Shown one piece after another: positions 6,570 to 14,622 of a stretch of 64,000 nucleotides of DNA (the stretch's first letter is position 1; each line of letters begins with the position of its first letter). The stretch lies in contig NZ_CP109598.1 in the NCBI RefSeq assembly GCF_036327775.1, positions 6,491,501-6,555,500 on the forward strand, in the 5' to 3' direction. The translations under genes were made by a program, and so were the position numbers. The stretch is from Streptomyces sp. NBC_01498 (lineage in GTDB: Bacteria > Actinomycetota > Actinomycetes > Streptomycetales > Streptomycetaceae). The notes beneath the pieces were generated by a model. It searched no databases. It was not told the origin of the DNA and was given only the letters and a program-made list of their open reading frames with translations.

Positions 6570-9041
6570 ATGGTGAACAAGGACGCGACCGACCCCTTCG
6601 TGCATGTCCGGGGCGCCAGTGAGAACAACCTGCGGAACATCGACGTCGACGTTCCGCGGGACGCGATGGTCGCCTTCACCGGCGTCTCCGGTTCCGGCAA
6701 GTCCTCGCTCGCGTTCGGCACGCTCTACGCCGAGGCCCAGCGGCGCTACTTCGAGTCCGTAGCACCGTATGCCCGAAGGCTGTTGCAACAGGTCGGCGCA
6801 CCGCACGTGCGGGAAATCACCGGACTGCCACCGGCCGTGGCCCTGCGGCAGCGACGCGGGTCGCCCAGCTCCCGCTCGACGGTCGGCACCATCACCACGC
6901 TGTCGAATCTGCTGCGCATGCTGTACTCCCGCGCCGGTACCTATCCGCCCCGGGCCGCACGGCTGGAAGCCGAGTCGTTCTCACCCAACACCGCGGCCGG
7001 CGCCTGCCCGGAGTGCCACGGACTGGGCGTCGTGCACGACGTCGCCGAGGACCTGCTCGTCCCGGACCCCTCGCTGAGCATCCGTGAGAGGGCGATCGCC
7101 GCCTGGCCGGGAGCCTGGCAGGGCGCCAACCTGCGCAGTGTGGTGAGCGGCCTGGGGATCGACATCGACCGACCGTGGCGCAGGCTCAGGAAGAAGGACC
7201 GGGACTGGCTGCTGTACACGGACGACCAGCCCTCCGTGTACATCGAGCCGGAGGAGGACCGCGTCGACTACGGCTACCAGGGCAAGTTCTGGAGCGCCCG
7301 CAAGCACGTCATGCACGTCCTCGCCGACTCCAAGAGCGAGAAGATGCGCGAACGGGCGCTCCGGTTCGTCAGGAGTGTGCCCTGCCCGGAGTGTCACGGC
7401 AGCGGACTGCGGCCCGAGGCGCTCGCCGTGACCTTCGCCGGACGTTCCATCGCCGAGATCAACGCGATGCCGCTCACCGAGGTCGTGGTGCTGCTGCGGC
7501 CCGTCGCGGGGCGGTCCGAGGCCGACGCCACCACGTCGACCGCCCGGTCCGGGGAGACGACCGAGGTCGCGGTCCGGATCTGCGGCGATCTGGTCGCGCG
7601 GGTCGACGTACTGCTCGATCTGGGCCTCGGATATCTCAGCCTCGGGCGCCGCTCGACGACCCTGTCGCCCGGCGAGGCGCAGCGCCTGCGGATCGCCACC
7701 CAGCTGCGCTCGGGGCTGTTCGGCGTCGTCTACGTCCTCGACGAACCCTCCGCGGGCCTGCACCCGGCTGACGCGGAACCGCTGCTGGACGTGCTGGACC
7801 GCCTCAAGGCGGCGGGCAACTCGCTGTTCGTCGTGGAGCACGACATGGACGTCGTACGGCGGGCGGACTGGGTGGTCGACATCGGCCCCGGCGCGGGGGC
7901 GGGCGGCGGGCGCGTGCTGTACAGCGGCCCGGTCGCCGGTCTTGAGCGGGTGGGGGAGTCGGCCACGAGCCGGCACCTGTTCGGGCGTGCCGAGCCGCTC
8001 GATCACCGCCCGCGTACGCCGCACGGCTGGCTGCGCCTGAGCGGCGTCTCCCGCCACAATCTGCACCACATCTCCGTCGACGTACCGCTCTGCGTACTGA
8101 CGGCGGTGACGGGCGTGTCCGGTTCCGGAAAGTCGACGCTGGTGACGCAGGTGCTCGCCGAGGTCGTGCGCGGCCACCTCGGACTCGAACCCGAGGAGCC
8201 CGACGAGGCGCAGCTGGAGGTCGACGTCCAGGACGCGTCGGGGGTCGAGTCCTTCGACCGGCTGGTCCGGGTCGACCAACGGCCCATCGGCCGAACGCCC
8301 CGGTCCAACCTGGCCACGTACACGGGGATGTTCGACGCGGTGCGCAAGCTGTACGCGGCGACCGACAAGGCCAGGGCGCGCGGCTACTCGGCCGGGCGTT
8401 TCTCCTTCAACGTGCCCGAAGGGCGGTGCGAGACCTGCCAGGGCGAAGGATTCGTCGCGGTGGAACTGCTCTTCCTGCCTGGCACCTACGCGCCGTGCCC
8501 AACCTGCCGGGGCGCCCGGTACAACGCCGAAACGCTGGAAGTCACCTACCGCGGCAAGAACATCGCGGAAGTACTGGGGCTGTCCGTCGACGCCGCCGCC
8601 ACGTTCCTGTCCGCCGTCCCGGCCGCCTCCCGCAGTCTGGAGACGTTGCGCGAGGTGGGACTGGGGTACCTGCGGCTGGGGCAGCCCGCGACGGAGCTCA
8701 GCGGTGGTGAGGCGCAACGCATCAAACTGGCCACCGAACTGCAGCGAGCCCGCCGCGGCCACGCGCTCTACCTGCTCGACGAGCCGACGGCGGGGCTGCA
8801 CCCCTCGGACGTCGCACTGCTGCTGCGACAACTGCACCGGCTCGTCGACGCGGGCAACACGGTCGTCCTCGTCGAGCACGACCTGGACACGATCGTTACC
8901 GCCGACTGGGTCATCGACCTCGGGCCGGCCGGTGGCGACGCGGGCGGGCGGGTGGTCGCGGCGGGGCCGCCGGCCAAGGTGGCGAGGGCCCGCCGCAGCG
9001 CCACCGCGCCCTACCTCGCGGCCCGGCTCGCGCGCTCCTGA
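6570..9041 (+). CDS. UvrA-like ABC excinuclease subunit (UvrA2 / drug-resistance type)
   Basis: An 823-residue tandem ABC ATPase. The first module has Walker A GVSGSGKSS (about residue 40), CPEC zinc motifs, signature LSPGEAQRLRIA (about 364) and Walker B VLDEPSAGLHP. The second has GVSGSGKST (about 515), the CETCQGEGF and CPTCRGARYN zinc module, LSGGEAQRIKLATEL (about 709) and LLDEPTAGLHP. Housekeeping UvrA is about 940-1000 residues; the shortness suggests loss of the UvrB-binding region, as in UvrA2 and DrrC-type proteins that bind DNA and confer tolerance to DNA-binding drugs. The gene stands alone beside IS relics, and the role in this strain is inferred. Confidence 0.9.
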   Translation: MVNKDATDPFVHVRGASENNLRNIDVDVPRDAMVAFTGVSGSGKSSLAFGTLYAEAQRRYFESVAPYARRLLQQVGAPHVREITGLPPAVALRQRRGSPSSRSTVGTITTLSNLLRMLYSRAGTYPPRAARLEAESFSPNTAAGACPECHGLGVVHDVAEDLLVPDPSLSIRERAIAAWPGAWQGANLRSVVSGLGIDIDRPWRRLRKKDRDWLLYTDDQPSVYIEPEEDRVDYGYQGKFWSARKHVMHVLADSKSEKMRERALRFVRSVPCPECHGSGLRPEALAVTFAGRSIAEINAMPLTEVVVLLRPVAGRSEADATTSTARSGETTEVAVRICGDLVARVDVLLDLGLGYLSLGRRSTTLSPGEAQRLRIATQLRSGLFGVVYVLDEPSAGLHPADAEPLLDVLDRLKAAGNSLFVVEHDMDVVRRADWVVDIGPGAGAGGGRVLYSGPVAGLERVGESATSRHLFGRAEPLDHRPRTPHGWLRLSGVSRHNLHHISVDVPLCVLTAVTGVSGSGKSTLVTQVLAEVVRGHLGLEPEEPDEAQLEVDVQDASGVESFDRLVRVDQRPIGRTPRSNLATYTGMFDAVRKLYAATDKARARGYSAGRFSFNVPEGRCETCQGEGFVAVELLFLPGTYAPCPTCRGARYNAETLEVTYRGKNIAEVLGLSVDAAATFLSAVPAASRSLETLREVGLGYLRLGQPATELSGGEAQRIKLATELQRARRGHALYLLDEPTAGLHPSDVALLLRQLHRLVDAGNTVVLVEHDLDTIVTADWVIDLGPAGGDAGGRVVAAGPPAKVARARRSATAPYLAARLARS

Positions 9042-9247
9042 CGACGGCGCGAGGGGCTGAACACCGGTCGGCCCAGGTCTCCTGCCGGATGCGGAAGGCG
9101 GTGACGTGCCGTTCGGCGTCCGCCTGTGGATCCGGGGCCGGGGACAATTCCGAGCGTGCCGACTGAGCAACCCGTCCGCGGCGGCCGGTGCGAATGATCA
9201 GCGAATACCTGACCCTTTCTGGCGTCTTCCCATTGGTTCGCCGGCGC

Positions 9248-10138
9248 TCAGGGGAGGGGCGTGCCGCCGGTGGCGTTGATGATCTCGGCGGTGATGTAGC
9301 TGGCCTGGGGCGAGGCGAGGAAGACGTAGGCGGGTGCCATCTCGGCGGGCTGGGCGGGCCGCCCGAGGGGGGACTGTTTCCCGAACTCGGCGGTCTCGGG
9401 CATCGTCGCCGGGATCAGCGGGGTCCAGACGGGGCCGGGGGCGACCGCGTTCACGCGGATGCCGTCCTGCGCCACCATCTGGGCGAGCCCCTGGGTGAAG
9501 GTGACGATCGCGCCCTTGGTCATGGCGTAGTCGAGCAGGTGCGGACTGGGCTTGTACGCCTGCACGGAGGCCGAGTTGATGATGCTTCCGCCCTTCGGCA
9601 TGGACGGCAGCGCCATCTTGCAGAGCCAGAACATGGCGTACAGGTTGGTGCGTACGACCCGGTCGAACTGCTCGGTGGAGATGGCCTGGATACCGTCGGG
9701 CTGCGACATCTGGAAGGCGGCGTTGTTGACCAGGATGTCGATGCGCCCGAACTCCGTGACGGCTCGTCCGACGAGGTCCCGGCACCGGGACTCCTCGCGG
9801 AGATCGCACGCGACGGCGACCGCCCTGCGCCCGGCCTCCTCGACCAGCCGTACGGTCTCGCGGGCGTCCTCCTCCTCGGCGTCCAGGTGGCTGAACATCA
9901 CGTCTGCCCCTTCGCGTGCGAAGGCCAGAGCGACGGCCCGTCCGATGCCGGAGTCGCCGCCGGTGATCAGCGCCTTGTGGTCCGCGAGCCGGCCGTGGCC
10001 CTCGTACGAGTCCTCGCCGTGGTCCGGCGGCGGGTCCATCGGACCGCTCCACCCCGGATGCGCCTGCTCCTGCTGAGGAAATTCCGGCTGGGGGTGCTTG
10101 CTCACCGGGTCCCTGGGCTTCTGGGTGTCCTCGGCCAT
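9248..10138 (-). CDS. SDR-family oxidoreductase (YhdG/GsiB-like)
   Basis: A 296-residue short-chain dehydrogenase with the extended hydrophilic N-terminus (PQPEFPQQEQAHPGWSG) typical of the stress-associated glucose-dehydrogenase-like branch. The NAD(P) motif is TGGDSGIGRAVA, the NNA motif is ILVNNAAFQM, and the catalytic motif is YAMTK with the Ser in NSASV. The end ITAEIINATGGTPLP is standard. AGGAG lies 7 nt before the ATG at 10138; an adjoining ATG at 10141 is equally readable. It follows the glycosyltransferase cassette on the same strand after a 211-bp gap, so co-transcription is uncertain. The substrate is unknown. Confidence 0.92.
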   Translation of the reverse strand: MAEDTQKPRDPVSKHPQPEFPQQEQAHPGWSGPMDPPPDHGEDSYEGHGRLADHKALITGGDSGIGRAVALAFAREGADVMFSHLDAEEEDARETVRLVEEAGRRAVAVACDLREESRCRDLVGRAVTEFGRIDILVNNAAFQMSQPDGIQAISTEQFDRVVRTNLYAMFWLCKMALPSMPKGGSIINSASVQAYKPSPHLLDYAMTKGAIVTFTQGLAQMVAQDGIRVNAVAPGPVWTPLIPATMPETAEFGKQSPLGRPAQPAEMAPAYVFLASPQASYITAEIINATGGTPLP

Positions 10139-10349
10139 CATGTGACTCCTGTCGCTGGAGAACGGGGCACTCATCTGTTCCCGGAACCGCGCGGTCGAAT
10201 CCGGCACGCCCTCCGCGTGCACCCGCAGGAATGCCGCCCCTGTCCGGCGGGCGCGGTGGAGACGACTTCGCCGTCCCCGCCGCACGCCGCGAATCGGTTG
10301 CGGTCCGTCGGCATCCGTGCCGGGAACGCCGGAGAACAGATGCCTGGTG

Positions 10350-11195
10350 TTACGGCTGTTGTACGGAAGGCTCACCGCCCAGCGACGGCCGGTGGCCGTC
10401 GCGCTGCTCGATGCCGGCCTCGTCCGCCAAAGCTCTCGTCTGCCTGATCGATGCCCGGTCCGCCCGGTTCGAGCTGTTCCCCTCCTGTGACGGTCGGGGC
10501 GTTGTGGTGTGTGTCGAGATGACCGCGAGGTCATGGGCGAATCCACCGGTGGCGCGGGCGTGGAGCCGGTCGGAGGTCAGGACAGGGCATTCGTCCGTTC
10601 GCAGGATGCGGTGGCCCCGTCGGAGGAGTGCGCGGACCAGGGCACGGTCCTCGCCCACCGCGAGCGGCTGGAACCCTTCGACGTCACGGTAGGCGTTGGC
10701 GCTGACGCCGAGATTCGCGCCGTGGACATGAGGGTGATCCCAGGGCGCCGGCGGGGCCGGGCGGTCGGCGTGGTAGCGGAGGGAGTGCCTGAAGGCGACG
10801 ACGGAGGGCGGCAGGCGTACGGTTCCGACGACCGCGGCCCATCCCTCGTGTGCCTTTGTGTGCTGGAAGCTGAGCCAGTGCGGCGGGACAGCGCTGTCGG
10901 CGTCCGTGGACGCGATCCACGTACCGTCGGCGCCCAGGAGGTCCAGGGCGTGCGCGACACCGACGGCCCGGGCCGTGCCCGGGTTCTGACAGTCGGTGGA
11001 GACGACGACGGCTTGGGCACGCGCGGCGATCTCGGCGGTGCGGTCGACGCACGAATCGGTGACGACCACCGTCGCGATACGCACTCCGGCGAGACCGGGA
11101 TGGGCCGCGGCACGCCGCACGGCGTCCAGCGCCCTCGGCAGCAGCCTCTCCTCGTTGTGCGCGGGAATGACGACGGCGACGGCCTTGACGGTCAT
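10350..11195 (-). CDS. family-2 glycosyltransferase
   Basis: A 281-residue GT-A fold transferase: VVIPAHNEERLLPRALDAV at the N-terminus, the nucleotide/metal-binding STDADSAVP (DxD-type, about residue 98), and the acceptor region HGANLGVSANAYRDVEGF followed by GEDRALVRALLRRGH (ED motif). No membrane segments are present, so it is not a processive synthase. Its ATG overlaps the methyltransferase stop as ATGA, making it the last gene of a four-gene coupled cassette (acyl-CoA dehydrogenase-like, PIG-L, methyltransferase, GT2). The last 50 residues are low-complexity. The sugar donor and acceptor are unknown. Confidence 0.9.
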   Translation of the reverse strand: MTVKAVAVVIPAHNEERLLPRALDAVRRAAAHPGLAGVRIATVVVTDSCVDRTAEIAARAQAVVVSTDCQNPGTARAVGVAHALDLLGADGTWIASTDADSAVPPHWLSFQHTKAHEGWAAVVGTVRLPPSVVAFRHSLRYHADRPAPPAPWDHPHVHGANLGVSANAYRDVEGFQPLAVGEDRALVRALLRRGHRILRTDECPVLTSDRLHARATGGFAHDLAVISTHTTTPRPSQEGNSSNRADRASIRQTRALADEAGIEQRDGHRPSLGGEPSVQQP

Positions 11196-11824
11196 ACGAG
11201 TCCTTCGCGCCGCGCGGGACTCGCGGCGGTACGGCCGTCCGTACCGGCACGTGTGTGGATCTGGAGGACGAAGTCGTCCTCGCGGTGGTCGGCGAGCAGG
11301 GAAAGACCGGAGACCTGGGACAGGCGCGTGGCGATGGCCTCACCGGTGCTCAGGTGCTCCCGTACGGGATGGTTCCAGTGCGCCGTGGCCAGCGTGCCGC
11401 CGGGTTCGAGCGTGGCCGCCACGTGATGCAGGACTCGGTCGAAGCCCGGCTCGTCCAGGTAGTAGAGGACCTCGGAGAGCACGATCAGGTCGAAGGTGCC
11501 GGCCGGCCACTGTTCGGGGATCGTCATGTGCCGGACCGTCACCCGTGGCAGCCCGGCGAAACGTCCTGCGGTGCCCGCCACGACGGAGGCCACGCGGTCG
11601 CATGCCAGCAGTGAGTCGCACCGCGGCGCCAGGCGCAGGGTGAGTTCGCCGACCGAGCAGGCCGGTTCGAACGCCCGCCGGTAGCGGGGGAGCGGCAGCG
11701 CGGCGACGGTCAGGTCGTATTTCCGCTGCTCGTACCACCGTTCCGAAAGGTGCCACGGGTCGTCCGCCCGCCGGTACATGTCCTCGAAGTAGGAGCCGGG
11801 AGTCCCGGGCCGTTGCTCCGTCAC
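11192..11824 (-). CDS. class I SAM-dependent methyltransferase, NodS-like
   Basis: A 210-residue methyltransferase with the NodS-type N-terminus (YFEDMYRRADDPWHLSERWY, then EQRKYDLTVAALP), SAM motif I region FEPACSVGELTLRLAP ending in CDSLLACD, and the motif IV-like FDLIVLSEVLYYL. NodS proteins N-methylate the deacetylated glucosamine of Nod factors. Here the preceding gene is a PIG-L deacetylase, so an amino-sugar nitrogen is a plausible but unproven target. The GTG start overlaps the PIG-L stop (GTGA) and its stop overlaps the GT2 start (ATGA), implying translational coupling. Confidence 0.88.
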   Translation of the reverse strand: MTEQRPGTPGSYFEDMYRRADDPWHLSERWYEQRKYDLTVAALPLPRYRRAFEPACSVGELTLRLAPRCDSLLACDRVASVVAGTAGRFAGLPRVTVRHMTIPEQWPAGTFDLIVLSEVLYYLDEPGFDRVLHHVAATLEPGGTLATAHWNHPVREHLSTGEAIATRLSQVSGLSLLADHREDDFVLQIHTRAGTDGRTAASPARREGLV

Positions 11825-12585
11825 GTGAGGACCACCTCGAAGGGCCTCAGATGGTGGGCGAGTTCGTCCGGGGGCAGGATGGCCGCGTCCTCGGGGAGCG
11901 GGCCCAACGGTTCGGTCTGACTCACGAAGCAGCCGACGGCCAGGCGCTTGCGGCGCAGCACATCGGGGGACAGCCGGACGCGCGCGGCGGCCCCCCACGG
12001 CACGCGCGGGTCACCCGGTCGCGCCCAGTGCCACATCCACACCGGATACATCGCACACGACACCCCAAGGTCCCGCGACGCGGCCAGCGCGGCCCGTCCG
12101 GCTGCCTCGTGGTCGCCGTGCACATCTCCCGTCCACGGCGCGAGGCACAGCCGGGCCCCTGCCAGTACGCGCCCAAGGGCGCTCCTCACCCGGTCCTCGT
12201 GCCGAGCCACTTCCGTGTCGGGCACCTTCAGGGCGACGACATCGGCCCCACCCAGATGGGAGAGCGCGTCCCTCAGCTCCCCGCTCCGGATGCCCGCCAG
12301 GCCCGCCGGGGTCACCCTGCCGGACGCGGCGTGGGAACGTTCGCCGTCGGTCACGGACACCACGGTCACCTCCGCGCCCGCGCCGCGCAGCAGGGCGATG
12401 GTGCCGCCCGCGCCGAGCACTTCGTCGTCCGGATGGGCCGCGACGACCACCACCCGGCCGGAGGTGGGAAGCCGGAAGTCGGGGAGCCCCTCCCAGCCCG
12501 GCCACGACCGCCAGAGCTCCTCGTCGGTGCCCGGCGCCTGGATGGGGTCCGCGTACACCGGCCGGCCTTCGGCGTGCGGCGTCAC
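11821..12585 (-). CDS. PIG-L family N-acetylglucosamine deacetylase-like protein
   Basis: A 254-residue protein with the PIG-L zinc motif AAHPDDEVLGAGG (His-Pro-Asp-Asp) and the second metal/catalytic motif HGDHEAAGRAAL. Relatives such as MshB and PIG-L remove acetyl groups from GlcNAc conjugates, and others hydrolyse related amides. The frame extends 39 codons upstream, but the GTG at 12585 overlaps the stop of the preceding acyl-CoA dehydrogenase gene (GTGA) and matches the protein start (VTPHAEGRPVYAD). A tryptophan-rich segment, ELWRSWPGWEGLPDFRLP, precedes the catalytic domain, a feature I would associate with this cassette. Confidence 0.9.
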   Translation of the reverse strand: MTPHAEGRPVYADPIQAPGTDEELWRSWPGWEGLPDFRLPTSGRVVVVAAHPDDEVLGAGGTIALLRGAGAEVTVVSVTDGERSHAASGRVTPAGLAGIRSGELRDALSHLGGADVVALKVPDTEVARHEDRVRSALGRVLAGARLCLAPWTGDVHGDHEAAGRAALAASRDLGVSCAMYPVWMWHWARPGDPRVPWGAAARVRLSPDVLRRKRLAVGCFVSQTEPLGPLPEDAAILPPDELAHHLRPFEVVLT

Positions 12586-13604
12586 AGTGACCCCTGACGG
12601 GCGACGAGCGTGCCGAGTTCGGCGAGGTCGCGCTCGGCGTGGTGCTGCCGGATGTAGACGGTGAGGTCGGCCGCCGCACGAGCGTGGCGTTCGTCGTGGC
12701 ACAGCGGGCCCGCACCGGTGGCCCGCCCGACGTGGGTGAGGACATCGGCGCAGACGGACTCGACGAAGGAGCGCACGCGCAGGCTCCGCAGCCGGGCGGC
12801 GCCCGCCGTGTCGAGAGGATCACGGTCGATTTCGCGGGCGGCCTGTTCGAGCACCGCACCGGCGGCGTGCAGGCGCATGTCGACGGCGCCGAGGTGAGCA
12901 TCGGTGAAGGGCTCCGAGCGCCGGGCCGCAGCCTCCGCCAGGGTACGGGCGACCGCACGCGCCCCTCCGTACCAGCAGGCGGCCACGCCGACGCCGCCGT
13001 GCTGGAAACCCGGCCGCTGAACGTACGACCCGACACCCCCGAGAGATTCGGCGGACACGGCGTCGAAACGGACATCGGGCGTGTCACTGCCGGCCATGCC
13101 CAGCGCCTGCCACGTCTCGGGCACCGGGCAGGTGCCCTCGCCGAGCCGGACGCGGAAGAGACGGCCCCCGTCGGGCGCCTCCGCCGTCACCAACGCATGA
13201 GTGCAGGAGTGGGCGCCGGAGCAGTACCGCTTCAGTCCACGCAGCACCCATCCGGCGCCGGACCGCTCGGCGGTCAGCCCCTCACCGGGCGGCTGCGCCG
13301 CCCAGACCCCCCATCGTTCGCCGGGCCCCGGCGGAGGCGCCCCCAGTTCCGCCAGGATCGCCGCGGCGTCCACATGCCCCTCCAGCAGACGCGCCACGCA
13401 CACGTCCCGCTCGCCCGCCGCCGCCAGCGCCTCGAACCGCTCCTGTGTCCGGCCGCCTCCCGGCAGCGGGAAAACGCCGTCCAGTGCCGACACCTGCGCG
13501 GTGAACGTCTCTGCCGTCAGACGGCGCGACTCCTCCGCAGAGAAGCCGCGACGCTGGCGCGCCCCTGCGGACTCGGCCCGGTCGGGGGAGAAAACGTGAG
13601 ACAT
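12582..13604 (-). CDS. acyl-CoA dehydrogenase-like flavoprotein
   Basis: A 340-residue protein of the acyl-CoA dehydrogenase superfamily: N-terminal helical domain, mid beta-domain (GVWAAQPPGEGLTAERSGAG, LRGLKRYCSGAHSCTHALV), and a C-terminal four-helix region ending TVYIRQHHAERDLAELG. It is shorter than the usual 380-400 residues, and I cannot place the catalytic glutamate with confidence. It is the first gene of the four-gene coupled cassette and is preceded by a 380-bp divergent promoter region with an inverted repeat at 13639-13655. A role oxidising a carrier- or CoA-bound acyl group for the cassette product is inference. Confidence 0.85.
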   Translation of the reverse strand: MSHVFSPDRAESAGARQRRGFSAEESRRLTAETFTAQVSALDGVFPLPGGGRTQERFEALAAAGERDVCVARLLEGHVDAAAILAELGAPPPGPGERWGVWAAQPPGEGLTAERSGAGWVLRGLKRYCSGAHSCTHALVTAEAPDGGRLFRVRLGEGTCPVPETWQALGMAGSDTPDVRFDAVSAESLGGVGSYVQRPGFQHGGVGVAACWYGGARAVARTLAEAAARRSEPFTDAHLGAVDMRLHAAGAVLEQAAREIDRDPLDTAGAARLRSLRVRSFVESVCADVLTHVGRATGAGPLCHDERHARAAADLTVYIRQHHAERDLAELGTLVARQGSL

Positions 13605-13986
13605 CCGGGGCTCCTTGGCGTAGGCACATCGACCGGGTGGTTACTTCAAGCAACCGTGCGAGTGCGTTGTGTTCTCATTCTGTGGCGGGGCAGCCGCAGG
13701 GCGCGCCCCGGCGGCACCCGTGGAGGGGACCGTGGCCGGGACGGCTCGCGCACCGGCGGGGCTGATGTGCCGGACCACCTGGTCTCCCCGCTCGGCGCAG
13801 TCATGCCTCTTTCGGACGTGAGCTCCGAGACGCCGGCGCGGTCAGGGGCGGTCCCCGCCGTCGGCCTCGGCGCACCCCGCCCCGCCTCGGGCCCCCGGTA
13901 GTCGATGGGAAGAGGCATGTGGCCGGGCGTGCCGGGTACCTGGTGCCCGGCCCACTCGGGGCTCGGGCACCAACGCTGGAGGGCCA
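13605..13986. other. intergenic promoter region between divergent genes
   Basis: No gene is visible in this 380-bp stretch. It should carry promoters for the minus-strand cassette and the plus-strand SRPBCC gene. The one recognisable element is the imperfect inverted repeat at 13639-13655; the rest is GC-rich sequence with only shadow frames. Confidence 0.5.
13639..13655. promoter_or_regulatory. putative operator upstream of the acyl-CoA dehydrogenase/PIG-L cassette
   Basis: GGTTAC-TTCAA-GCAACC is an inverted repeat with one mismatch (arms 6 bp, spacer 5), 35 bp upstream of the cassette's first start codon. It is the only AT-richer symmetric element in the region. The regulator is not encoded next to it. 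Confidence 0.4.
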
Positions 13987-14442
13987 ATGGCCGTACGACA
14001 CCGATTGATCGAACGGTCCGCGGGGGACGTTCGGGCGGTGCTCGCTGACGGTTCGCGGTACGGCGACCGGGTGGTCGGCACGTCCGAGACGCAACCCCGG
14101 GAGGGGGCCTGGCCGGAGGTCGGTTCGAGCATCACGTACACGGTTCGGCTGGGACGGTGGTCGGCCTCGGGCAGCACGATCGTCCGGCGGTGCGAGGAGC
14201 CCGGGGTGCTGGAGCTGGAGGCGGACAGCGGATGGCTCGGCACCGCGCGGATCGCCGTCGAGATCCGTCCCTGGGGCGAGAACGCCCTGGTCGTCGTCGA
14301 CGAGCATCCGCTGCGTGGACCGGGCGGGCTGCTCAACAACACGGCTGTGGACGCCCTGATCCAGCTTCGACACCGCTCCATGCTCGCCCGGCTGGCGGAC
14401 GTGGTGGAGAGCCTTCCCGGGCGCGAGCGAGCGGGTATCTGA
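13987..14442 (+). CDS. SRPBCC-family protein (polyketide cyclase/START-like)
   Basis: A 151-residue protein with the helix-grip SRPBCC pattern: an opening strand AVRHRLIERSAGDVRAVLAD, central antiparallel strands (GSSITYTVRLGRWSASGSTI, VLELEADSGWLGTARIAVEI), and a long C-terminal helix (LIQLRHRSMLARLADVVES). Such proteins bind hydrophobic ligands, and streptomycete members are usually annotated as SRPBCC or polyketide cyclase/dehydrase-like. ATG start at 13987. It is 180 bp upstream of the PP2C phosphatase gene; a functional link is not established. Confidence 0.85.
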   Translation: MAVRHRLIERSAGDVRAVLADGSRYGDRVVGTSETQPREGAWPEVGSSITYTVRLGRWSASGSTIVRRCEEPGVLELEADSGWLGTARIAVEIRPWGENALVVVDEHPLRGPGGLLNNTAVDALIQLRHRSMLARLADVVESLPGRERAGI

Positions 14443-14622
14443 ACCGGTGGATGCGGACCCGTGCGGTCTCATCCCGGCGCGGCCGGTGCTCTCGCGGACT
14501 GGACTGGATTCGGTGATTCCGGTGCACACCAGTACCGAGGACGCCCTCGCTGTCGCGTGGAGCGGGCGTGACAGGGGGGCCGATGCCCATGCGGAGACCA
14601 GCGTTCGGGAGAGGGGGGTGGG

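Noticed and set aside
6981..9170. 729-codon minus-strand open frame opposite the UvrA-like gene
   Set aside because: Antisense shadow; the plus strand has complete ABC motifs.
9042..9247. Possible gene fragment after the UvrA-like gene (minus strand reads ERHVTAFRIRQETWADRC)
   Set aside because: Too short to judge and no start or continuation; treated as intergenic.
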